NCBI GenBank assembly: GCA_046765875.1 | Contig: JBKPSJ010000298.1 | Span: 1 to 15,374, forward strand | From: DASRHY01 sp046765875 | GTDB taxonomy: Bacteria > Actinomycetota > Actinomycetes > Propionibacteriales > Kribbellaceae | DNA: 15,374 nucleotides | Direction of reading: 5' to 3' | Shown: positions 9,501-15,237 of the stretch, one piece after another | Layout of the letters: each line of letters starts with the position of its first letter | Position numbering within the stretch: position 1 is the stretch's first letter | Made by a program: the position numbers and the translations under genes | Notes under the pieces: model-generated | Seen by the model: the letters and a program-made list of their open reading frames with translations, nothing else | What the model was told of the DNA's origin: nothing | The model's database searches: none

Positions 9501-9756
9501 ACTCCGTACCACCGTCGGTCGTCTTCCACAGCCCGCCCCCGGTCGCGCCGAAGTAGTACTCGGCCGGCCTGGCGGCGCTGCCCGCGACCGCGATGGATCG
9601 CCCGCCGAGCTGCGGCCCGATATTGCGCCACTTCAGCGAGCCGTACAGCGACGGATCAACCTGCGTCGGCGACGCCACCGCCACAGTGCTCGGCGACAGT
9701 CCAAACATGACGAGCAGAGCTGCGGCAACTGCGGCACCGACGCGTGCTCGGCGCAT
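6565..9756 (-). CDS. large secreted BNR/Asp-box beta-propeller protein
   Basis: This 1063-residue protein has a clear signal peptide (MRRARVGAAVAAALLVMFGL, cleavage near residue 29). Asp-box repeats of the S/T-x-D-G-G-x-x-W type recur near residues 77-86, 132-141, 184-192, 241-250, 293-301, 338-347, 382-389, 527-535, 656-663 and 699-707. That predicts one or two large propellers like the VPS10/sortilin and BNR 'glycosyl hydrolase' group, a family with little enzymology. The family hallmark WRNIGPQLGGRS opens the mature part (43-54). After a proline-rich linker (about 765-790) come a beta-sandwich-like region (800-900) and a helical C-terminal domain (905-1050). Ten or so cysteines, including a CDDC motif (741-744), suggest disulfides in the exported protein. 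An in-frame TAG lies two codons upstream of the ATG at 9756, so this is the first ATG. No strong ribosome site is visible, so leaderless expression is possible. It probably acts outside the cell; the substrate is unknown. Confidence 0.85.
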   Translation of the reverse strand: MRRARVGAAVAAALLVMFGLSPSTVAVASPTQVDPSLYGSLKWRNIGPQLGGRSIAVAGSAARPAEYYFGATGGGLWKTTDGGTEWAPVTDRQISSSSAGAVAVCPANPDVVYIGMGEVDLRGSVIPGDGVYKTTDGGATWTHLGLADAQMIGRIRVNPTDCNRVYVAAQGHVFGTNTERGVFRSGDGGASWQRVLYVDDRTGAVDLAMDPSNPQVLYAGMWQVNRKFWLLDDGGAGSGLYKSTDGGTTWTALTPRLGLPAGAPIGKVGVSVSAANPNRVYAIVEARDGGLFRSDDAGTTWTLVNTSNEIRQRAFYYTRVVADPTNVDRVYIPNVSFLRSDDAGANFSTIGGLPHGDHHDLWIDPTNNNRMIEGNDGGATVTANGGASWTAEDYSSAQIYALATTNDDPYLVCGEQQDRGTTCVSSTGGTDRITIPGGSESGPIAVDPRDSNVFYAGSCCGPWTGSLSRFDRSGQSFIGSRRVDPWPDNPMGSPAGVLKYRFQWSYPLVTNPAEPDAVFAGSQHVMKSTNGGQSWQEISPDLSHADPTTLGDSGGPITLDQTGIEYYATVFSIAPSGVNKDWIWAGTDDGRVWFTNKGGGTWHEVTPAGLTKFSRVSMIDAGHAATAKDRDKAQETAYVAAQRYKLDDFSPIAYRTHDGGEHWTEITTGIAADDYLWTIRQDPARSDLLYASSAHGVYVSFDDGDHWQSLSLNLPDVTAYDLQVKGNDVVISTHGRGFYVCDDCAQLLRALTPKTQAEDVAWFHQTVPPVTPIAPVNPPSAVIPPTTHAPDAENSLAVLRDPDNPVRSVNNTVPVSYTLKQNVTSASMQFVAPDGSTVVATNTLPTTAGTRTSTWNLRYPNATSFPGLVYWSGSNQGPKAPLGGFTVRLVVDGQTLQESFDVLKDARLTHVTDADIAAQFQLDLAVRNATDDANQDVINIRACTAQVDDRVTAANDPAVTQAGTALNAELNAVQNELYQTKLQASEDPLNFGIKLNNRIASLHAVIESVDARPTDQLEQVFAGLDLQLQPQLQRLRDTVSTDVPTFNQLLQQHGQAPISCSAV

Positions 9757-10127
9757 GGCCGGCTATGGAAGGCCGCCGTCCGGGCTCAGATGAGGCTGGC
9801 CACCCAGACCCGCGTGGAGGCCGACGATGCGGTCGGCTCATTGGTGAATCGCATGATCGAACTGTGTGAAGCGGCGGACTGGTTCTGCGACCCGACACTG
9901 CGGCAACCCGCGATCGATGAGAGCCTGCGCTACGTCATCTTCGACTCCGAGGTGCCAGCCGACGCGCTCAAGAGGCATGGCAACCTTCATGGGCCAGACG
10001 TCGGCATCCCCCGTTCCTCGGACCACCGCCGCTAGCAGTAGAAGAGGCGCGCGAGCTAACGGCATCGTTCGAACGCGACCTCGCCGAACTAGTCAAAGCC
10101 TGGCGTCGGCGGAGCGACGAACGCTAA
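9757..10127 (+). pseudogene. frameshifted remnant of an unrecognised gene
   Basis: The frame reading GRLWKAAVRAQMRLATQTRV then EADDAVGSLVNRMIELCEAA looks convincingly coding from about 9757 to 9975. It then decays into a short tail ending at 10035. A second plus frame takes over around 9980 and reads PPPLAVEEARELTASFERDL then AELVKAWRRRSDER, with a TAA at 10125-10127. The two pieces join only through a frameshift near 9975-9985. No ribosome site fits an ATG (the first in frame is 9790), and coding character reaches the start of the divergent propeller gene, so the 5' end also looks lost. The product would be a charged, helical protein of about 120 residues. I do not recognise the family. Confidence 0.5.
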
Positions 10128-10260
10128 CGACCGGGACGAGGTATTGCATTGTCAGCTTGGGTATCCGTCCAACACGTCAGTTGCCCGTGGCAACAACCGG
10201 TCCAGCTTGAACGTCGTTGACGGGTGTGGACCTCGCGTTGATGCATGCGTAGTGCACGCG

Positions 10261-10288
10261 CTGCCAGGGTCGGACGAAATCGTATGCT
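10261..10288 (+). promoter_or_regulatory. putative sigma-70-type promoter ahead of the hydrolase region
   Basis: CTGCCA (10261-10266) and TATGCT (10283-10288), separated by 16 bases, resemble a -35/-10 pair. The -10 box ends six bases before an ATG at 10295, the spacing expected of a leaderless start. Assignment is by pattern only. Confidence 0.35.
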
Positions 10289-10294
10289 GACGGC

Positions 10295-10339
10295 ATGGAC
10301 TGGTCCGGCCTCGCACCCGCCGGGCTGCCACTTGCTTAG
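10295..10339 (+). CDS. possible 14-residue leaderless mini-ORF
   Basis: An ATG placed at the expected transcription start of the promoter-like site opens a frame encoding MDWSGLAPAGLPLA, then TAG at 10337-10339. It ends 42 bases before the hydrolase start. It could be a leader peptide or, more likely in this decayed region, the first codons of a truncated gene. No ribosome site precedes it. Confidence 0.25.
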   Translation: MDWSGLAPAGLPLA

Positions 10340-10381
10340 GTCACGGTCCGGGCAATCGGGTTGCGCGTCGAGGGAGGGGCA

Positions 10382-11206
10382 ATGCCGGAGATCTCGAACG
10401 ACGGCGTGAGGATCGTCTACGACGTGCTGGGGCAGGGACGGCCGCTCATTTTGCTGCACGGATGGTGCTGTGATCGTTCCTGGTGGACCGAGCCGGGCTA
10501 TGTCGAGGTCCTGAGACGGGATCACCTGTTGATCAACATGGACCTTCGTGGCCACGGAGCAAGCAACAAACCTCATGAACCGGCCGCGTATCGCAGGCAC
10601 GCGATGACGGGCGACGTGCTCGCCGTGGCCGACGCGGAGGGCCTCGAGCGGTTCGCCATATGGGGTCAGTCCTATGGAGGCGAGATTGCGTGGATGACGG
10701 CAGACGCCGTTCCGGAGCGCGTACCCGGGATCGTCACCAGCGGTGCGTGGGACCCGAGGCCTTATCCCTCGCCGGAAGACAGGCGGTGGTTCGACGAGGG
10801 ATGGGGCCTGGCGCTCCGGCGCGGCGGGACGAGGGCCCTGGTCGCTTTGTTCGAGCAGGAGAACGGAGAAGCCTTCGAGAAGGAGTTCCCGGCCTGGGCG
10901 CAGGCTGTCACCTTGCGGGCAGACCCGGAAGCGTTGCTCGCCGCCTTCGCGCCGGAGCGGTGGACGGAAGGGCTGTCCGACCTTGACCTTGAGCGCTTCC
11001 CCGTTCCCGCGCTGCTCATCGCCGGGGAGCGTGAGGACGAGGACGATGAAGCGGCGAAGATGGCAGGCGTGATTCCCAACGGCCAAAGCCTGCGGCTGGC
11101 AGGCTTGGGGCATGCGGGCGCCTGTGCAGCGAGCGAGCTGACGATCCCAACCGCCCGGCTATTCCTCGACCGCTGGTTCGCATGGGACAACTCAGGCCAC
11201 TCGTGA
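10382..11206 (+). CDS. alpha/beta hydrolase
   Basis: This 274-residue cytoplasmic protein has the standard alpha/beta-hydrolase layout. The oxyanion-hole segment is LILLHGW (22-28). The strand-4 motif is NMDLRGHGAS (52-61). The nucleophile elbow is GQSYGG (95-100), with the catalytic serine at 97. A cap region spans about 125-195. The acid lies in LLIAGEREDEDD (211-222), probably E218 or D219, and the catalytic histidine is H244 in GLGHAG. Substrate cannot be told from sequence; esterase, lactonase or epoxide-hydrolase-like roles all fit. The ATG at 10382 is chosen because AGGGAGGGG (10371-10379) lies just upstream. An in-frame start at 10361 lacks a site. It is intact although IS debris begins right after its stop, and no terminator is seen between them. 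Confidence 0.85.
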   Translation: MPEISNDGVRIVYDVLGQGRPLILLHGWCCDRSWWTEPGYVEVLRRDHLLINMDLRGHGASNKPHEPAAYRRHAMTGDVLAVADAEGLERFAIWGQSYGGEIAWMTADAVPERVPGIVTSGAWDPRPYPSPEDRRWFDEGWGLALRRGGTRALVALFEQENGEAFEKEFPAWAQAVTLRADPEALLAAFAPERWTEGLSDLDLERFPVPALLIAGEREDEDDEAAKMAGVIPNGQSLRLAGLGHAGACAASELTIPTARLFLDRWFAWDNSGHS

Positions 11207-11221
11207 TCGAGGGCGCCACGG

Positions 11222-11528
11222 GCCGCCGCCGGTCGAGGTGACTACCGACAAGGCCGGCCCGTACCTGCGGATGATCGATGACCTGGTTCCGGCGGCCGTG
11301 CACGTCACCGCGCAGTACGCCAATAATCGTGTCGAAGCAGATCATGGCCGGCTGAGGGTCCGGCTGCGGGCGATGCGCGGACTGAGACGGGTCACTTCCG
11401 CCGCGCGGATCGCCGCCGGCCACGCGTTCGTGCAGAATCTCCGCCGCGGACACACCATACCCGCCGCCGACACCCTGGCACAGCTGCGTGTCCCGGCGGC
11501 GTTCACCGATCTCGCAGTCGCGGTCTGA
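11222..11528 (+). pseudogene. IS6-family transposase, C-terminal remnant
   Basis: The frame reads RHGPPPVEVTTDKAG, then VTAQYANNRVEADHGRLRVR, then LRAMRGLRRVTSAARI and AGHAFVQNLRRGH. This matches the conserved C-terminal part of IS6 (IS26-like) DDE transposases, including the catalytic glutamate in NNRVEADHGR. A full enzyme is about 230 residues; only about the last 100 remain and the first two catalytic aspartates are gone. A GTG at 11238 happens to open the frame but is not a real start. The remnant begins within about 20 bases of the hydrolase stop, so a deletion removed the left half of the element. Confidence 0.82.
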
Positions 11529-11563
11529 ACGAGGCTCCCGCCGCGCCGAGCCTGCCCGCTCTA

Positions 11564-11581
11564 GCCAAACGCAACAACGCC
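11564..11581 (-). repeat. right terminal repeat of the IS6-family remnant
   Basis: Read on the minus strand this is GGCGTTGTTGCGTTTGGC, close to the IS6/IS26 terminal-repeat pattern (GGCACTGTTGCAAA in IS26). It lies 36 bases after the transposase stop, as expected for a right end. No matching left end was found in the window. Confidence 0.65.
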
Positions 11582-11605
11582 GGTGGACCAGGGGAGTAGC
11601 GTTGG

Positions 11606-11633
11606 CTTGCCTCGCAGGGGCAGGCAAGGAGGG
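11606..11633 (+). promoter_or_regulatory. strong ribosome binding site partly inside a small hairpin
   Basis: AAGGAGGG (11626-11633) lies six bases before the ATG at 11640, an almost ideal site that fixes this start. A 7-bp inverted repeat, CTTGCCT (11606-11612) and AGGCAAG (11622-11628), overlaps its first three bases, so mRNA folding could modulate translation. Confidence 0.5.
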
Positions 11634-11639
11634 TAAGAC

Positions 11640-13262
11640 ATGGATAGGTTTCGATCTGCCACCCTGATACTTGGTGCGCTGACCGCCGCCGCCCTGGTCG
11701 TGACGTCGGCCACCGCGCAGGCTGCGGCGACCCCCGCCAATGTCAACGTCAGCCAGCGGCACCTCAACGAGTCCGAGGAAGCCATCGCGGTCAACCCCAC
11801 GAACCCGAACAACATCGTGATCTTCACCAATGTCGGTCATGGCGAGGCCGGGCTGGCGGCAGGCATGTTCTTGGGCGTGAGCTTCGATGGCGGGCAGACC
11901 TGGACCAGGAGGCTGGTCGGCCTGGGCAACGCAGACCCGCTGGGCGACGCTTGCTGCGACCCGAGCCTGTCCTTCGATGAGCACGGGAACCTGTTCATGA
12001 CCTATCTCTACCAAGTCGAGGACGCGGTCCCGGTGGCCCTCAGCACCGATGGCGGCCTCACCTTCAGGGTCATCGCCAACATCTCGGCGGCTGGCTTGCC
12101 GGCCAAGAAGTCGCGCGGGGACAACCGCGGCTTGTTCCGGTTCGTCGACCAGCCCACCGTCATCGCGCGGAACAACGAGGTCTGGGTGGTGTTCAATGCC
12201 GGCGGCCCGCTGGTCGCCACCGGCGCCCCGGTCAGCGGCCTGGGTCAGGTTGGTGCGTTCATCCCGGTCGAGGTGATTCCCGGCACGAACAACTGCACGT
12301 ACGGCGACATCTCCATCGGCCCGGCCGGCCAGGTGATGCAGGCCTGCAACCTGACCGAGAGCGGCCAAGGCGGCGGCAAGATCTTCGTCAACGTGGACCC
12401 GGACGGCCTCGGCCCGGCCGGGTTCGGTGACCGGGCGTTCGTAACCCAGACCCACGTTGGCGGCTTCGACTTCATCCCACCGCAGCCGGACCGCTCGGTC
12501 GACGCCGAAGTCGGGCTGGCCTGGGATCTGACCGGCGGCGCCCACGCCGGGCGGGTCTACATGATCTACACCCACGAACACCTTAACGAGAGCGACAACA
12601 CCGACGTCTACGCGCGGCACTCCGACGACGGCGGGCTGACCTGGAGCTCCGCGATACGGGTGAACGACGACGCCACGACGAACAGCCAATTCCTGCCCAA
12701 GATCGCGCTGGACCCGACCACCGGCAACATCGCCGTCGTCTGGTACGACTCCCGCAACGACCTCGGCACCGGCGGGCCCGGCGATACCGACCGGGTACCG
12801 AACGACGACGCCCAGTTCTGGGGGGCGTTCAGCACCGACGGCGCAGCCAGCTTCACCACCAACCTGCCGATCAGCGCGGGGACCTCGAACTCCCACGACT
12901 CGGGCAACGGGATCGACTACGGGGACTACTCGGGGCTGTCGTTCCACGCCGGGCTGGCTCATCCAGCCTGGTCGGACAACTCCAACAGCACCGGCGATAA
13001 CCCAGACGGTGCGCTGCACCAGCTCGACATCTACACCGCGACGTGCTGGCCGGTCCAGGACTCGGTAATCACGGAACCGTGCACGAAGACCCGATCCCCT
13101 TCGCCAACGAACTCCACGACGTTCTCCGCGAGGGTCTTGAACGCCCGCACCACATACCGGGTCGGCTCGCAGACGTGGGCTGGGAGGTCGGTAATAGCGG
13201 CTTCGTCCAGGCAATTGTGTGGCGGAAACCGAGACGCCGGCGCATCACCGCGTTCGGCATGA
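11640..13262 (+). CDS. secreted sialidase/BNR-like propeller, C-terminus altered
   Basis: This 540-residue exported protein has a signal peptide (MDRFRSATLILGALTAAALV, cleavage near residues 27-30). Asp-boxes are SFDGGQTWT (81-89), STDGGLTFR (135-143), SDDGGLTWS (328-336) and STDGAASFT (398-406), so it is a sialidase-type propeller. NESEEAIAVNPTNPNNIV (43-60) and HPAWSDNSNSTGDNPDG (441-457) are characteristic of this secreted BNR group. The family-like part ends around LHQLDIYTA (residue 467, base 13040). The remaining 73 residues are S/T/R-rich and lie in sequence that codes better in other frames, partly antisense to the methyltransferase. The natural stop therefore seems to have been lost in a rearrangement. 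A near-perfect ribosome site precedes the ATG. Glycosidase or binding activity cannot be decided from sequence. It resembles the gene at 4236 in type but is not a recent duplicate. Confidence 0.75.
   Translation: MDRFRSATLILGALTAAALVVTSATAQAAATPANVNVSQRHLNESEEAIAVNPTNPNNIVIFTNVGHGEAGLAAGMFLGVSFDGGQTWTRRLVGLGNADPLGDACCDPSLSFDEHGNLFMTYLYQVEDAVPVALSTDGGLTFRVIANISAAGLPAKKSRGDNRGLFRFVDQPTVIARNNEVWVVFNAGGPLVATGAPVSGLGQVGAFIPVEVIPGTNNCTYGDISIGPAGQVMQACNLTESGQGGGKIFVNVDPDGLGPAGFGDRAFVTQTHVGGFDFIPPQPDRSVDAEVGLAWDLTGGAHAGRVYMIYTHEHLNESDNTDVYARHSDDGGLTWSSAIRVNDDATTNSQFLPKIALDPTTGNIAVVWYDSRNDLGTGGPGDTDRVPNDDAQFWGAFSTDGAASFTTNLPISAGTSNSHDSGNGIDYGDYSGLSFHAGLAHPAWSDNSNSTGDNPDGALHQLDIYTATCWPVQDSVITEPCTKTRSPSPTNSTTFSARVLNARTTYRVGSQTWAGRSVIAASSRQLCGGNRDAGASPRSA
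13043..13209 (+). pseudogene. possible C-terminal remnant of another gene
   Basis: In the plus frame beginning at 13043 the sequence reads VLAGPGLGNHGTVHEDPIPF, then ANELHDVLREGLERPHHIP, GRLADVGWEVGNSG and FVQAIVWRKP. About three quarters of these codons end in G or C, and the composition is more protein-like than either overlapping frame (the sialidase tail and the methyltransferase tail). No start or stop belongs to it, because the frame runs on into antisense of the methyltransferase. It may be the end of a lost gene fused after the propeller. The family is not recognised; its last residues resemble the end of the convergent methyltransferase. Confidence 0.3.
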
Positions 13263-13866
13263 CAAGGTCGACGCTGTGCCTGACCTGGTCGAAGGTCCGC
13301 GTCGGCTCAGTGACCGGGAACGGTGGCGTCGTGGGCTCCTCGGGATTCGGCCACGGGTGCTTGATGTAGCCGATTACCGGGTTGGTCACTGTCGAGGCCG
13401 TGTCCCACGGATGGTCCGTCAGGCTCTGGGGTGCAGCGAGACCAACCACGAGGAATCGTCCACCGGGCGCCAGGAGGGAGCGCACCTTGCGAAGCGCATG
13501 CTCGGTGTCGAGATGGTGGAGCACGGCCACCATAGTGATGAGATCGAACTCGCCGGAGACTTCGGCCAGGTCGTCGCCGCTAATGGTGACATTGTCCAAC
13601 CCCCGGCACCGACGGGACGCCACCTCCCGCATGTGCCCGTTCACATCGGTGGCAAGCACGCGCTGGAAATGCTTGGCCAGGATCGCTGCCAGCTCACCCT
13701 CGCCGCACCCGATGTCGAGTGCAGCCCGTCGACACCGTGGCATGTTGGCGACGATCCAGCTGTGGAAATGGTCGTTGCGGCTCCAGGGATGGCGCGCGTT
13801 CACCCGTCGCAATGCTTCTATGAGATTTGACCCCATCGGGGTAGCCCCCAAACGTCGAAGCACCAT
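13069..13866 (-). CDS. class I SAM-dependent methyltransferase, C-terminus uncertain
   Basis: This is a 265-residue cytoplasmic protein with a Rossmann-type methyltransferase domain. Motif I is ALDIGCGEGELA (49-60). The acidic residue after strand 2 is D74 (LATDVN), SGDDLAEV follows at 96-103, post-motif II is FDLITMVAVLHHLD (107-120) and motif III is LLAPGGRFLVVG (131-142). The N-terminal ALRRVNARHPWSRNDHFH segment suggests the group of small-molecule methyltransferases common in actinomycetes; the substrate is unknown. The natural end seems to be near GFRHTIAWTKP (213-223, about base 13198). The further 42 residues are S/R/P-rich and unlikely to be original. Start: ATG 13866 is given, but ATG 13836 (MGSNLIEALRR), preceded by GGGGG, is equally plausible. 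The gene is divergent from the interrupted gene at 14061. Confidence 0.72.
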   Translation of the reverse strand: MVLRRLGATPMGSNLIEALRRVNARHPWSRNDHFHSWIVANMPRCRRAALDIGCGEGELAAILAKHFQRVLATDVNGHMREVASRRCRGLDNVTISGDDLAEVSGEFDLITMVAVLHHLDTEHALRKVRSLLAPGGRFLVVGLAAPQSLTDHPWDTASTVTNPVIGYIKHPWPNPEEPTTPPFPVTEPTRTFDQVRHSVDLVMPNAVMRRRLGFRHTIAWTKPLLPTSQPTSASRPGMWCGRSRPSRRTSWSSLAKGIGSSCTVP

Positions 13867-14060
13867 GCGTCTATCTTCACAGAGCGTGTCCCCCGTCTAG
13901 ACGTGCGGACATCACCGTGACACGTGGTTCTGGAATCTTTGGGGGCACTGCGGACTGCGGGCGGGCGCTTCGCGTCGTCCCCGGCCTGTCGCCCGCTGGT
14001 CGGCTGCCCGATCTCCGATACATATCGACCCGAGGACACCTCCTATGGAAGGACCCGTCC

Positions 14061-14105
14061 GTGACCGACGTGGCACACCACCAGTGGCTGATCGAGGCCG
14101 CGCTA
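14061..14105 (+). pseudogene. 5' end of a gene interrupted by IS630-family insertion
   Basis: GGAAGGA (14047-14053) lies seven bases before a GTG at 14061 that opens VTDVAHHQWLIEAAL, with mostly G/C third positions. The frame enters the IS right after 15 codons, at the TA dinucleotide 14104-14105, and stops at TAA 14115-14117 inside the IS. Start signal plus abrupt loss of the frame indicate a real gene cut by transposition. The remainder should lie beyond the second IS, outside the window. Too short to assign a family. Confidence 0.5.
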
Positions 14106-15191
14106 GTGAGTCGTTAATTCGCTGGCAGTAGGCGGCGAGGGTGTCGAGGATCTGGTCGGCTGTTTGGTCCAGACGAAGGGTTTGGGGTCGGTGTTCCATT
14201 CGTTGATCCAGCGCCGGACGTCGGCCTCGAGTGCGGTGATGCTGCGGTGGGCGGAGCGGCGCAGTTTGCGGTTGGTGAGCTCGGCGAACCAGCGTTCGAC
14301 CAGGTTCAGCCACGAGCTGCTGGTCGGGGTGAAGTGCAGGTGGAACCGGGGATGGCGCAGCAGCCAGTTGTTCACCGCCGGGGTCTTGTGGGTCGCGTAG
14401 TTGTCCAGCACCAGGTGCAGGTCGAGGTCGGTGGGGACGGCGGCGTCGATCAGCTTCAGGAACCGCAGGAACTCCTGGTGTCGGTGCCGGCGGTAGTGCT
14501 GGGCGATCACCGAACCGCTGGACAGATCCAGGGCCGCGAACAGGCTGGTGGTGCCGTGCCGGACCTCGTTGACGGGGTCGTGGGTCATCCGCGCCGGCGT
14601 GGTCGGCATCACCGGCAGGATCGGCGCGGTCCGGTCGATCGCCTGCATCTGGGACTTCTCATCCACCGCGAGCACCAGCGCGCCTTCCGGCGGACACAGG
14701 TACAAGCCGACCACGTCGCGGACCTTGTCCACAAACAGCGGATCGGTCGACAGCTTCCAGGTCTGGACCGCGTGCGGCTTCAACCCGAACGCCCGCCAGA
14801 TCCGCGACACCGCACTCTGCGACATCCCGGTCGCGGCCGCCATCGACCGGGTCGACCAGTGCGTGTCCTCACCCGGGGTGGACTCCAGTGTCTTGGTGAT
14901 CACCTGCTCGACCTGATCGTCGGTGATCGTCCGCGGTCGCCCCGGACGCGGTTCGTCCGACAACCCATCCAGCCGCTCGGCCAAGAACCTCGACCGCCAC
15001 TTCGACACCGTGCCCCGCGCGACGCCCAGGTCCCGCGCCACCCCGGCGATCGTGCCGCCTTCGGCGCAGCGCAACACGATCCGCGCTCGCAACGCCAACG
15101 CCTGCGCCGTTTTCCGTCGCCGCGCCCACCCGCTCAACACCGACCGCTCCTCGTCGGACAACACCACCGGTTCAAGCCTGGGACTCGGCAC
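14103..15191 (-). CDS. IS630-family transposase, 3' frameshift
   Basis: This DDE transposase of about 362 residues starts with an N-terminal helix-turn-helix (TIAGVARDLGVARGTVSKWR, about 48-67) and a second winged-helix segment up to about 138. The catalytic triad is D178 in LAVDEKSQ, D264 in LVLDNYATH and E300 in SWLNLVERWF (35 residues between D and E, numbered from the TTG at 15194). The start is probably GTG 15191, with GGTAGG eight bases upstream; TTG 15194 is an alternative. After PKPFVWTK (337-344) the frame gives an atypical tail (QPTRSS...). The family ending TADQILDTLAAYCQRINDS is present in the other frame, so one A is missing from the run at 14163-14165. The in-frame TAG uses the flanking TA. 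The core is intact; activity is doubtful because of the altered C-terminus and damaged left end. Confidence 0.85.
   Translation of the reverse strand: MPSPRLEPVVLSDEERSVLSGWARRRKTAQALALRARIVLRCAEGGTIAGVARDLGVARGTVSKWRSRFLAERLDGLSDEPRPGRPRTITDDQVEQVITKTLESTPGEDTHWSTRSMAAATGMSQSAVSRIWRAFGLKPHAVQTWKLSTDPLFVDKVRDVVGLYLCPPEGALVLAVDEKSQMQAIDRTAPILPVMPTTPARMTHDPVNEVRHGTTSLFAALDLSSGSVIAQHYRRHRHQEFLRFLKLIDAAVPTDLDLHLVLDNYATHKTPAVNNWLLRHPRFHLHFTPTSSSWLNLVERWFAELTNRKLRRSAHRSITALEADVRRWINEWNTDPKPFVWTKQPTRSSTPSPPTASELTTH
14106..14121 (+). repeat. left inverted repeat of IS630 element A
   Basis: GTGAGTCGTTAATTCG is the reverse complement, with one mismatch, of 15215-15230. It is shorter than the right end by five bases at its outer edge. 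Confidence 0.75.
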
Positions 15192-15214
15192 CAACCCAGC
15201 CTACCGAGTAATCA

Positions 15215-15235
15215 CGAACTAACGACTCACAACAC
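15215..15235 (-). repeat. right inverted repeat of IS630 element A
   Basis: Read inward on the minus strand it begins GTGTTGTGAGTCGTTAGTTC. It is followed outward by TA (15236-15237) and then directly by the end of a second element. Confidence 0.75.
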
Positions 15236-15237
15236 TA

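Larger units (their letters stand above)
11222..11581 (+). mobile_element. partial IS6-family element (right part only)
   Basis: This combines the truncated transposase frame and the right terminal repeat. The left half, including the left repeat and the N-terminal two thirds of the transposase, is absent, so the copy is dead. It sits between the hydrolase and the second secreted propeller gene and ends 58 bases before the latter's start, so its insertion probably rewrote that gene's promoter region. Confidence 0.7.
14106..15235 (-). mobile_element. IS630-family insertion sequence (element A), damaged left end
   Basis: The element is about 1.13 kb with one transposase gene. The right end read inward is GTGTTGTGAGTCGTTAGTTC; the left end reads GTGAGTCGTTAATTCG. 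The shared 16-mer (14106-14121 against 15215-15230) has one mismatch. The left end lacks the five extra bases that the right end has. TA flanks both sides (14104-14105 and 15236-15237), as expected for IS630 target duplication. Confidence 0.8.

Noticed and set aside
7393..10035. 880-residue plus-strand open frame opposite the large propeller gene
   Set aside because: It is antisense to a protein with a signal peptide and ten Asp-boxes, is rich in R, V, H and D without motifs, and is a normal shadow of GC-rich codon bias. Only its last part (9757 onward) looks coding, and that is reported separately.
11016..13214. 732-residue minus-strand open frame
   Set aside because: It lies antisense to the hydrolase end, the IS6 remnant and the second propeller. 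Composition is repetitive V/G/D/R with no domain, so it is a shadow.
13912..14313. 133-residue minus-strand frame containing DQILDTLAAYCQRINDS
   Set aside because: Not a separate gene. It is the displaced 3' frame of the IS630 transposase continuing past the damaged IS end into flanking DNA.
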